The notes beneath the pieces are model-generated. The model saw only the letters and a list, made by a program, of their open reading frames with translations. It was not told the origin of the DNA and searched no databases. From Spongilla lacustris (Eukaryota > Porifera > Demospongiae > Spongillida > Spongillidae), in assembly GCA_949361645.1 (NCBI GenBank), contig OX442426.1, forward strand, positions 7,759,697 through 7,823,696: a stretch of 64,000 nt of DNA, given 5' to 3'. Below, one piece after another: positions 47,386-59,415 of the stretch. A program made the position numbers and the translations under genes. How positions within the stretch are numbered: position 1 is the first letter of the stretch; every line of letters starts with the position of its first letter.

Positions 47386-49857
47386 CACCTTCAGGGTTCG
47401 TACAGAATATTGAAAAATGAATTCAAGGACTTCTCAAGGACTTTCAAGTACCAATTGTAGCTATTTTCAAGGATGGCATACCCCAATATGTACATGCAAA
47501 TGTGTACTATCCCTAGCTGTGTGAACGTGTCTTATTATCTGTTATCAATCACAATGTCACATGTACAAGAGATATACATATATAGCACTACATAGTCTTT
47601 AGTTCCTTCATCTTTTGATCTAGTTGGGATTCTATACTGTTCAATTGTACTCTTTTTTTCTTTTGCTGCCTTTCTGAGGCCATTCGATTTTGCAATGAGG
47701 GTTAAGTCACCACTGCTTTCAGCTCTTTCAGCATAATTATCTGCCGATTGAATAAGAGCATCAATGTCTTCCTTTAGTCGTTTCTTCTGGCCTTCTACTT
47801 CAGTAACTTCTCTTGTGAGTGTTCGTTTCCGTTCATTTACCTTCACAGATTCCCTTTCCTTTTTCATACCATCAAGGTGTGCTTGGTACCTCTGTCTTGC
47901 ACTGGTAGCAGAAATCAATAGTTCTTTTGAACAAGTAACATTGGCTATGCCACCAACACTCTTCACATGATCACAGATTATGCGCTGAGCTACAAGTGAT
48001 TGTTCTGCAAGGTTCTGGACCATAACTTCTTTGTTAACAGAGAATCCACGTTCTACAGAAGCTTGCCCATGAGAAAGAAGTAGTAAATTCTTGACGACAC
48101 CCCACAGGTCTTCATACTCTGGCTTATTTGCTAGCTTATTGTAATAAAATGTATCATTTCTGTCATTGTCACTGTGCGAATTGAAAGTACTGAAAGTAAT
48201 TGATTCATTTGAAACAGTAGCTGCATCATGGAAGTTGTCAAGCTGTTCTAGTACATTATCACACTTGTCTTCCAGTAGACGACCAGCTTGAGTCATATGA
48301 CGCAAAACTATTGTCAGCTTTTTACCAACTGACTGTTTTCCTAATGACAGAAATACTCTTGGGTCCAAAACAATCATGTTTCTAACGAGCGGAGAGCAAA
48401 TGGGGGATTTGTCTATCAATTTTTGAACCATTTTGATTAAAACTGTTTGCAGTTCATCTTGAACTCAAACACCAACCGTTCTCTGTTGCTTGCACCTATA
48501 CCACGCAGAATTCTATCGGTAACAAAACCAACCTTTATACTGGATACTTCGGTGTGATTGTTTGTATCTGAAGTATCAATTTTTAACAATGTTACCATTG
48601 AAGTAACTGTTTTCATCACATCAGTTTTTATAAACCTTTCCATGAAACCCTTAATTAAGGTGAATATATCCTGTGCAAAAAAAGGTAGCAATGGTCGATC
48701 AGCTTGATAATATTTCAACAAAGGTTGAATCTCCTTTGCAATGATTAGAAAAAAATTTAACTTTGCCACAAACATGGTATCTCCAACGACCAATTCAACA
48801 TTTTCATATGATTTGTTCCTTGGTTCCTTAATTGTACCGGCTTTTGCAGCTTTAACATATGCTACCATTTGAGGGAAAATTTCAAGTACCCTTTCAGCTA
48901 CTTGAACATTCTCAACCCAGCGATGTGAACAAAATTTCAGTGGAAAAATACTTGACCTAGTTACTTCTGTAAAATCTTCACGACGAGCTGGGGAGTCTTT
49001 CAAAAACTGCTTAGTGCATGTTCTATGTTCCAATTTGTAGCACCAGCACCATCTCGGAAAGAATTATGTAATACATGCAACCCACAGCTACCCACATTTA
49101 AAAGCTCCTTAGATGTCTGAGTTTCAATTGAGTTTAGCATAACAGGCTGAACAGAAGAGTCCTGTGTTAGAACAGCTGGAATACATGTATCTTGTGAAGT
49201 TGTAGCCCTATCAGTATAAGCATCTGAGCCCGATGAAGAGAAAAATGTGCTAATGGTTGAAACGTTTGTACAACTCTTTTCAGCATCTTTGTACTTCAAA
49301 CCACTCGCATGGCTTTTTAGTGCAGATTCCCCCATTGCAGCAATATCAATTTGCTTCATGCATAAAACACAGTACGCTTTGTGTGGGTTTTCCGTTACCT
49401 TTTGAAGCCATGATCGATATTCCACCAAATGGAGCCATTTGTCATTAAAATTGCACTTGCCTGGCATTTTCCAAAACTTAAACTTCACGCTTAAAGCAGC
49501 GCTTGACGAGCAAGCAACGACGATGAACGAAACTAATGCAACAATGATTGAGCAAAGACGCGACGTAGCAACTACGAGCTCAGCAAGCAACGACGATGAA
49601 CGAAACAAAAGCAACAATGATTGAGCAAAGACGCATGAAAAACCAACTAAATAAATTCATAAATTAAACTGCGGTGTTATCTACACTTACAAGGCTTCAA
49701 GTGCGCCGTATAAGGAAGTGCACACTCTAAAGCAGTGCATTTCAAGGACTTCGATGGGAATTTCAAGGATACTAAGGACCTTTAAGGCCTTGATAAAGGT
49801 ATGCCGAAATTCCAGGGTTTTCAAGGTTTTTCAAGGTTTGTACGAACCCTGCACCTT
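47386..49857 (-). mobile_element. hAT-superfamily DNA transposon with intact ends
   Basis: The element (47392-49851, 2460 bp) has 13-bp perfect terminal inverted repeats CAGGGTTCGTACA and is flanked by a 6-bp direct repeat CACCTT at 47386-47391 and 49852-49857. Subterminal arrays of TTCAAGGAC/TCAAGG motifs line both ends. The minus strand carries a transposase-derived gene. hAT elements usually make 8-bp duplications; groups with 5- or 6-bp sites are described in repeat literature, and this copy fits a 6-bp type. Confidence 0.93.
47535..49617 (-). pseudogene. hAT transposase-derived gene, two frameshifts and internal deletion
   Basis: Three overlapping minus ORFs follow each other: 49617-49000, 49033-48437 and 48431-47535. 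The likely start is MPGKC near 49467. The N-terminus has a BED-like finger (YCVLC plus a later His). The middle has GSCGLHVLHNSFRDGAG, DSPARREDF and FCSHRWVENV. The C-terminus has the hAT dimerisation signature LLLLSHGQASVERGFSVNK and a coiled-coil tail. Each frame break sits in a T run (TTTTT near 49003-49007, TTTT near 48435-48439) and is bridged by one extra T, so sequencing error is possible. Between the finger and GSCGLHVLHN only about 80 residues remain; from what I recall of related transposases about 200 more, including a catalytic Asp, are expected there. Confidence 0.85.
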
Positions 49858-50329
49858 GCATTGACTAGCCATTTTATGATTCGAGGTACGTGCACATTTG
49901 ATGCCCTAACTCTGATCTCCTCCCCCTCTTCACATCTCTGCAAACTGGCAGTGTCTCAAAATGTTGGCTGAGAATGAGTTTTTGGGATTCTTAATGTGCT
50001 AATATAAGCGTAATACAATCATCTATATCCAAATCCATCAATACAGAAAATGATGCGCAAAGTGGTAGCCAGTAATTAACAACTCCGCCTCCTGCTTCCA
50101 CCCCCAAAGATTGGATCAGTGCCTGCACCACCACCCACTGTCCACATCATAAGACATTCACTGCTGCAAGTTGGTTCAATACACATTTGTCATTTCATTA
50201 TGGTACAACACTTCGCTAATAAAAAGGGCAGAGATAATATAGCTCTGGTTAAAGCAATCATACCACGCAAACAGCAGCATTTAAAAACAAATGCATCCAA
50301 TCATGTGGGCAACTCCAGCCTGTACAACA
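49858..50329. other. Intergenic, no recognised gene
   Basis: A stretch of about 470 bp between the hAT element and the end of the sushi gene, including that gene's 3' UTR. Confidence 0.5.
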
Positions 50330-50426
50330 TCAAAGGTTTGTACTTCCATCGTCTTCCTCATCCAGAAGGTGAGATGTGTCCTCTGCTTTGATGCTCAGTC
50401 CAATATCAGGGCTCCCACGTCGCTTC
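50330..50426 (-). other. Cytoplasmic tail exon of the sushi receptor
   Basis: Reads [20 protein letters not shown] then [11 protein letters not shown] and stop. The basic stop-transfer RKRR follows the membrane segment directly. The tail is about 33 residues, acidic, with SHLLDEEDD resembling a dileucine/acidic sorting motif. No tyrosine signalling motif. Confidence 0.85.
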
Positions 50427-53400
50427 CTGCACATTGATGTGACATATTATTATCATTAGGCTAGGCAGACAAATATGCTGTTGAACACACTGCTCTTTAA
50501 GAAGCCTGCATACATGGGGCATACATGGGGCATACGTGGGGCATACATGGGGCATACGTGGGGTATACATGGGGCATACACTTCCAGGGAACTTTTTTGC
50601 CAGTACCTCAAATGAAGACATTTTTTTGTTTACAGATGGTTTACTCATATAATCATTTGAGTTGCTGGCAACAAGTCACCTGGATGTTTCACCCAGTGTG
50701 TAAGGCTGGCCTTTGGATAGCGTTTCATCATTGATAATGTACGTTGTACACACACATATTTACATGTGTATGTGTACACTAGTGTACACCCAGTGCGTAT
50801 GCATACCTTATTTAAAATGCACACACATGTAGCTGATAATGAGGTACACACTCACCGATTCCATACTATGACTGCAATGACAGCAATCACAATAGCCACA
50901 CCTACAATAGCTCCAACTGAAGCCCCTGCTATCAGCCCAATGTTTGCCCCTCCACTTGCTGAGATCTCAGGTTGAGGCTGAGGGGCTGCAACCACAGAGG
51001 AGGGTACATGTAGGGGGGAGGAGGGTATATGTAGGGGGAGGGGGGTATATGTGTGGGGGGGAGTTATATTCTTCACCAAGAAATAAAGCAAGTGCTACAT
51101 GTGTCAAGGTATCTCTCAAGTCCCATGTTGAGGAATATACTTAACACCGGTTCCGTGAAATTAGACGACTTTTTTGGCCTATTTTGTCGAACTCACTTTT
51201 TGGAAAATTAGTCTCAACGGTACCAATTGTCACTAATACCAGTGTACGAAGTAGTTCAACTCCTTAGATGATGTTTGGAGTTACTGCCAGCCTTGTAACT
51301 ACTTCTGCTGAGGACCTACGTTTGTTTACAGTCGAGAGGGTAAAGACCTTACCGGAAACGGGACACTTTTTTCTGACAAGGTTTCTGAGATTAAAAACAA
51401 TATCTAAGTGCTCAACTGGATAGGATAGGTAGCGCTTCAAACAATTCTGGCAGTAACCCATCTTGCTAGCGTTGAAACAGACACTGAACTTCTTTGGATC
51501 TCGACTCCAGACCCAAATTTGGTCGTGCTCAGGCCCATACACCTTATAATTAGGCATCACGTGGGTACTATTTACTCATAAATATGCGCACGTGAGCTAA
51601 AATACACAGGCTTTTCGTCCGGTTATTGATTTCTCGTACCCAGACATTTATGAACTACATTGATCTACGTAAGCCCTCGAACGAGGTAAACATAATACAA
51701 GATCTAAGCTAACTGCCAAAACGATATCTATTGTGGCCTCCTAGTAGTACCAAATGACGTTTAAAATCGTATCCATAGCGGCTCTTAATTGCCTAGGAAA
51801 AAAGTGTACTCTGCAACGCTTCGTGACCGAAAAACATAAAACCGCATCACTTTGAAAGCATACAGGTAAGTGTCCACGATAGATATAAGACAGATGACAA
51901 CGCCAAATGGCTAGGTGATAGTTAAACTATCTAAAAATATGCTTTTCCAGACAATTGGAGGCCTTGAGACTAATTTTTAGAAAGTATGGTTCGACGAAAA
52001 AGGTCGTCTAATTTCACGGAACCGGTGTTAATAAGAGAAATGGTAGCAACCATATCACTTAACACCACACCTGTACAAGTACCACCTATTAGTGGACCTA
52101 TATTACATGTAAGTCATAATTCAGAATAACTGATGAAGACACATTCAGTTTGTGGACGTACCTAACGAGACTGATACCATTTTAATGAGCAAAATGCTCA
52201 GAGCCAACAGGGGCCGCTACCTGGACATACATGTACATGTGTACACGTACATTTTGCACAAAGTTGGCTGTAAGACTTGACCTGATTTAGCTATTACTCT
52301 TGAGGGTTGCTTTATACATATACATATTTTTGCCATTGCCCTAATCACTTATAGTTGCATAGCCACACATGTTCCAAAATACACCCTGGAACGCTTCTTT
52401 TGTGTACGGGAGAGGGAGAGGAGGTGGTGGGGGGAGGGGAGGGGGATCCCACCTTTGCTGCAAAATGGTGGCTTTGCACTCCAAGTGCCCTGTGATAAAC
52501 AGTAGATGGTTTCCACGACAACCTGGGCGCCATTTGCACACCCAAACGTCACTGAGCTGCCAGGGATGGCCCCAAACGTTGTGTCTACTTTTGTATTGTT
52601 GATGAAGGTGTCATTCAGAGCACTCTCATTAATGTTCAAACAGACATCTTGGAGGTGAGCATATGGAAGAGACAAGAATGGTGTGAGAACACAGCAAGAT
52701 AACATGCACTTGTGGGGGAGGAGAGGTGCAGGCATGGGGATGAGAGGGATAGGAGGAGAGGAGAGGTGCAGGCATGGGGAGGAGAGGGATAGGAGGGGGA
52801 GGAGAGGGATAGGAGGAGAGGAATAGGTAGGGGAGGAGAGGGGTAGGTAGGGGGAGGAGAGAGATAGTACGTGTGGGGTAGGAGTAGGGGTAGAGAGGTT
52901 TTGGGAGGTTCTCACTTATCACACAAGTAGGGGGCATGGGGGACCATGTTCCTTCTGAAGTGCACCTGATGGTGTCAGGAGCTCCGGAGAGGGAGTAGAT
53001 GGGGTCGCACCACACCGTTACATTAGTGTCTACCGCTCCAGTTCCATTCATGCGGAGATGGGGGTCTGACAATGGAGGACACTGAGCTGTGGATCAAGGA
53101 AGGAGAGGGAATCATCCAGCCCCAATCATACACACGTAAATACTTGCAAACCAACCTATTTGACAGTTGGGAGGAGGTGTGTCCCACTTCCCGTTGTTCT
53201 GACATGTACTCCTATTGGAGCCCACCAAAGTATACCCTTGATTGCAAGAGAAGGTGGCAGTGCTGCCAATGGTAGTGCCAGGGAGCAGCAGTTGGCCATT
53301 TTGTGGTGGGGTCATGGAGGGACACAGAACTGGGGGAGGAATTATTTCCATCAGCGATGTTTTATATTTAACTGCGATTGAACATTATGTCATGTATTCA

Positions 53401-56047
53401 CATTTGTACATGTACACATGTATGTAGTGCAATGAAAATTAACGGTGGCACAAGAACTAAAAATAATGTATCATCTCAAAATCTATATTAGAAGATTTTA
53501 AAATGATGTATATACTTCAGATATCGAAATGTCTTTTTTGTATACAAAGGTACACTACAATTACATTCTGTATGACTTTTGAGCAAAGGAGGTGGGGAGG
53601 AGGAAGCCAAGGATGCACATATTAAACAAGCAGACACATTTCACACAGTTATTCACACACACATGCCCCCCTCACACACACATTCCATCACACAAGCCAT
53701 GCCACGTCACCACGTCTGCTTACTCTGGTCACAGGAGGGGAGGGCCCCACTCCACTGCCCTGTGGGCTCGCAGGTCAAGAAAGAGCTGCCATTCAGGGTG
53801 TAGCCAAGGGCACAGGAGAAGGACACATTGGTGCCATGAGAGGTGTGTCCGATGGGCATGGTCTGCAAGTTGGGTCCTGCAGAATCACTGCTGCAGTTCA
53901 CTACCAAAAGGAGAAAGATAACGTGAATTACATCCACATTTAAAAAACTTCAAATCAGTTCACAGCAGTTGTGGTTAACGCCCGTCATATATAATTATAA
54001 TCAGTCATGCTATTAGCACATGACTTTCTTTGCCACTAGTAATATAGCTGTGTGTATGTACATCATTTGGGGGCCAAATGCACAATAAATATGACCAGTT
54101 ACATCACATGGGCATCACGTGCACAATGTACTAACTCCCCCCTACCTATGTCACAAGATGGAACAGGAGAGCTCCAGGCTCCATCGCTCTGGCAGACTAT
54201 GGTCCCTGGGCCCCTCAGAGAGTAGCCTTTGTCACAGGAGAACACAATGGCATCGCCAGGCCGACCATTTGATGCAAAAGTGTTGCCGTTGACTATAGCA
54301 CCCATTGCTGGCGGAGTGATCCCAGGACACTGAACTGTGAGTGGGAGTTGATTAAGATACATGTATGTATGTAATGGTGGTGGTAATGGTGATTGGATAT
54401 ATGTAAGTTGGTTCTAATTGCAGCCCACCTTCAGTGCACGAGGGGAGTGGTCCACTCCAGGTAACATCTAGGTCACAGATCAGTGTGAGGCTGCCATTCA
54501 GGATGTAACCAAGGTCGCAGCTGAAGCCAACAAAGGTACCCGCCTGCCCCGAGCTGTTCATGCGAAGGTGGGCATCTGTACTGGCGGAGCAGTTAGCTGC
54601 AGGGGAGGAGAGGCTATGAATTTGTTTATCTCACATACACATAATGTGCTTGATTTCAATTGTGATTAAATTCAAATGCCAATTACATTGATTAATATGG
54701 GATGTAAAAATGCTATGAATTCATTTATCTCACATACCAACATGTATGCGTAACGTGCTTGATTTCAATTGTGATTAAATTCAAATGCCAATTATGTTAA
54801 TTAATATAGGGTGTAGAAATTGTTTCTGCTACAGCCTTAAAGCATGTACATTTACAGGTGCCATCTTTGCACATGTATTTAACTTTACCCACAACACCTA
54901 CAAGGCATTCAGTACTTTACAACAACGTGCACACTGGGGCAATAACATGCTGATGCTTGCAATGGGCACATGTACACTTGCGAGTTACATCTGCATATTA
55001 AGGTATGCACATGTATGCGAGAGGGTCTCTGTGTGTACTGCAATGCATACGGGGGCGGGGGCACACACACACATGCACACACACATGCACACACACATGC
55101 ACACACACATGCACACACACACATGCACACATACATGCATACACACATGCACACACACATGCAACAAGGCTTGTGGAAGAGTTCCCTTGAATTAAATGTG
55201 ATTGGATATACATGTGTAAACAATTCTTAATTTTCCTTATGGCTTATAATCCCTTTAACGCCATATCTCCCCTTCAACTCCTCCATTCCAGGCCCAAAAA
55301 TAATAATAATCCCAAACCACCCCTGCTGTATGCCAGCATGTGGAGTTGAAATTGAAAGTTAGAAGGACATACATGTAAGGTGAATCATAGCCAAGAGATT
55401 ATGAACAAATTTTTATTTGCAAGCCCCATACAAATCACACATATGCATGTTACAACTCTGCATGTACACATACATATTCACTGTACTTGCAGTTATATAC
55501 ACACTATGCAGCAATATATTTAGGGGCTTACCCACAACACAGGAAGGGGTGGGGCCACTCCAGGCCCCATCAGCCTGACAGACTATGGTGGAAGGCCCTG
55601 TCAGCATGTAGCCCTGGTCACAGGAGAACACCACAGAGCTGCCTGGTGTGTTGGCACCACTGGTCCCCACCACAGAGCCTCCTGATGGAGGGGTAACCTT
55701 GGGGCACAACACTGGAGAGGGGAGGGAGGGAGGTGAGATGGGGTAGGCACTGTACATATACAAAGCAGTGTGATATTTGTTACCAATGGCAACATTACGG
55801 GAATTCGACACATAACCATGCATGGAACAATAGAAAATTGCTGGCTAAGTCTCATGGAACAAACAGCTTTAACTTTTTAAAATCTACTACTGCAATCCCA
55901 CATTTATTGATATTGTTATCTGGGATATCTAATGGCTGTTATATTATAGCCATGATAAGCTCAGTAATTGCTGGAGTGTATTATGTGTGATATATAATCT
56001 GTTTTCAAGTGGATTATCCTATATTAATTTGACAAAAACTGCTAAGA

Positions 56048-56092
<45 letters not shown>

Positions 56093-59000
56093 AAGTCAAG
56101 GGGGGGAGGTAGATCGAGCCAGCAGAGCTCGGCCATTTTGCTGCATGTCGAGATGACAATACTTGCATCCAAGGTGTCAGCATACATGTAGGAGGAGGGA
56201 GAGGGAATGGCCAGACACCTAGCAATACTTCATTGTCCATCATCCCCCATGCAGCCACCATATATACCTCCACAGCAAACTATGCTTATACAGTGTTTGG
56301 CTTATCAATGGCCTCTCACCTTGGGAGCAGCTAGGAAGAGTGTCATTCCAAGTGACATCAGGGTTACAGCTGAGAGATGGACTACCATCGAGCCTGTATC
56401 CAAGGTCACAGTTGAAGGTCACAGAGGTGTTAACAGCCCCTGACCCCTCCATACGCAGGTGGATGTCCCCAGAGCTGGAGGAGCAGTTGGCTGGAAGGCA
56501 TAGGAGAGATGTGCATCAAATAGAGTAACTATTTTATTCATGATCAAGAATTAAAAAAAAAACTGGTGTGTTTCAGTCTGTAAATGTAGTAGGATGGATC
56601 TAATCCCTATACTTGTACCACATGTCCCACAAGCTATAATAACCAACAGGGATAAGTATTAGTACACATGCCTCATACTGTATGTGTACTCTGACATAAC
56701 CTTAACATAACCTGACATAACTTGACATAACCATAACCTGACATAACCTTGACATAACCTTGACATAACCTGATGTAACCTTGACATAACCTTGACATAA
56801 TCTTGACATAACCTGACATAACCAGACATAACCTTGGCATAACCTTGACATAACCTGACATAACCTTGACATAACCTGACATAACACTCTAGAGAGCTCA
56901 GAATCAAATGTAGAACAGTCTGTTAAAAATACGTACGTATTGGATCTAAGTTGACTTGTTTTGCCCAATGTGGTGGCATGGGAAAAGGCCAGCTTATAAC
57001 GTTTATAACTTTCAAGGCCCAGGCTCCATGGGGTGACCATTGTCACAAACCCATTTCTGCGAACATGGCAACACCCTTTCTAATTTCTATTAGATGTTCT
57101 GGGAGTAGGCAATGCGCACTACGAAATAATTCTTACCTGTTGAATATTTTGACCACTCCCCATTATGAGATAAATTTTTTAACAGTTGTGCAGCTAATGC
57201 TTTAACCAGGAACAGCAAACTTTTTAGGATGGGCAACACTTGCATTGATAACTCCAAGATGAGCTCACAGCCATATAGCGTAATCTTGGATTGCTTTGTA
57301 TAGGTGTTAGAAAATACAGCGGAACGCCAAACTAAGAAACTTAGATTTAAAAGAATTAATTGAGCCACTTCTGCACATAAATGCATTGAGCTGCTTCTAT
57401 AGGCTACATGTACACATGTATGTGCATGGACTGAAATTATGCATTGTATTGGTGTTGTGTTGTATTGCACCTGCAAGCACATACCACAATGCTTTCATAA
57501 CATGAGCAAGCATTGTATACGTGTGCACATGTAAGTGAAGGTCCCTTGAGAAAACAAATGTTTGTTCTACGTAACTGGCTGTTTAGTTCACCCATTCCAT
57601 TACACTAAGCCCCTCCCTTACCCACAACACAGGAAGGGGTGGGGCCACTCCAGCTCTCATCAGCCTGGCAGACTATGGTGGAAGGCCCTGTCAGCATGTA
57701 GCCCTGGTCACAGGAGAACACCACAGAGCTGCCTGGTGTGTTGGCACCACTGGTCCCCACCACAGAGCCTCCTGATGGAGGGGTGACCTCGGGGCACAAC
57801 ACTAGAGAGGGGAGGGGATGAGGGAGGGAGTGGAGGTGAGGTGGGAGGGGTGAAGTTAGGTAATGTAATATGGACTCTACAAATACATGTTACAAATACA
57901 AATGGAGAATCACAGTAAAGGTCAAACATGTAGATGTGATAAGAAAATCACAACACTTAACACTGACCAGTGGGTAGCCAGAAATGTAGGTACATGTAGA
58001 GACAACATACATTGTAGCAGATGAATAATTTCCAATGTGCCACAGGTTGCAAAGGTTGCTTTCTGGTTTCAATGGTCTCTCACCTTGGGTGCAGCTAGGA
58101 AGACTTCCACTCCAGGTGACATCAGGGTTACAGCTGAGAGATGGACTACCAGTGAGCCTGTATCCAAAGTCACAGCTGAAGGTCACAGAGGTGTTAACAG
58201 CCCCTGACCCCTCCATACGCAGGTGGATGTCCCCAGAGCTGGAGGAGCAGTTGGCTGAAAGGCAAAGGGGAGATGTGCATCAAATAGAGTAGCTATTTGT
58301 GAACCTTAACTCATTGTGAGGTGGCAGTACGTGAATGCATGCACACATTACATGTACATGTACTTCATTAGCAAAACTTTAAATTTGAATTTCATAGTAT
58401 CTATACTATGTACATGTATGATTTTATACACGTCTACCAACGAATTTTAGTTCTTTAATATATCTGCCTTCAGCTGATGCAGCTTTAACCCCCCCATGAA
58501 AGTGAGAATATTTTCATTGAAAAGCCCCTGTCCCTCCCCCAAAATAAACGTCATAAGCACCTTCTTAGTAAGGGCTACAGGACCACCCTACATTTGTTTT
58601 GAACATGGATGCATAGCTTATACACCTATGAATGTTCACTTTCTTACCACAGGTAGACCAAGAAGGTTGTACATGTACATTTACACACTGTGTGTGCACA
58701 TTGAATGTGTGTCAAGCAGTGGTGTTAACCTCCCTCCTCCCCCTGCCATCACTGTACTTGCAGTTATATACACACTCTGCAGCAATATATTTAGGGGCTT
58801 ACCCACAACACAGGAAGGGGCGGGGCCACTCCAGGCCCCATCAGCCTGACAGACTATGTTGGAAGGCCCTGTCAGCATGTAGCCCTGGTCACAGGAGAAC
58901 AGCACAGAGCTGCCTGGTGTATTGGCACCACTGGTGCCTACTGATGGAAGGGTGACCTCGGGGCACAACACTGGAGAGGGGAGGGGGTGAGGGAGGGTGG

Positions 59001-59342
59001 GAGGGAATGAGAATTAGATAGGAGTGGGGATGAGGTAGGACTGGGAACGAGGGATGCAATATGAACAAGGGTAGCAACGTCACAAGCTACATGTCAGTCA
59101 ATACAATGTATGTGGGGGATGGTTGCTACATGTCAGTCAATACAATGGTTGCTAGGGGATGATTGCTACGTTTGTTAAATATGAGTTGCTGATTAACTTG
59201 AAGCGACAGACACACAGGTAGATATGTGTGGGTGCGTGCCCAGAGCACACAAAAACAAACACACTCATATATCCATCACACATACAAGCACACACTCACA
59301 CATACAAGTACACACTCACTCACACACACACATACACACACA

Positions 59343-59415
<73 letters not shown>

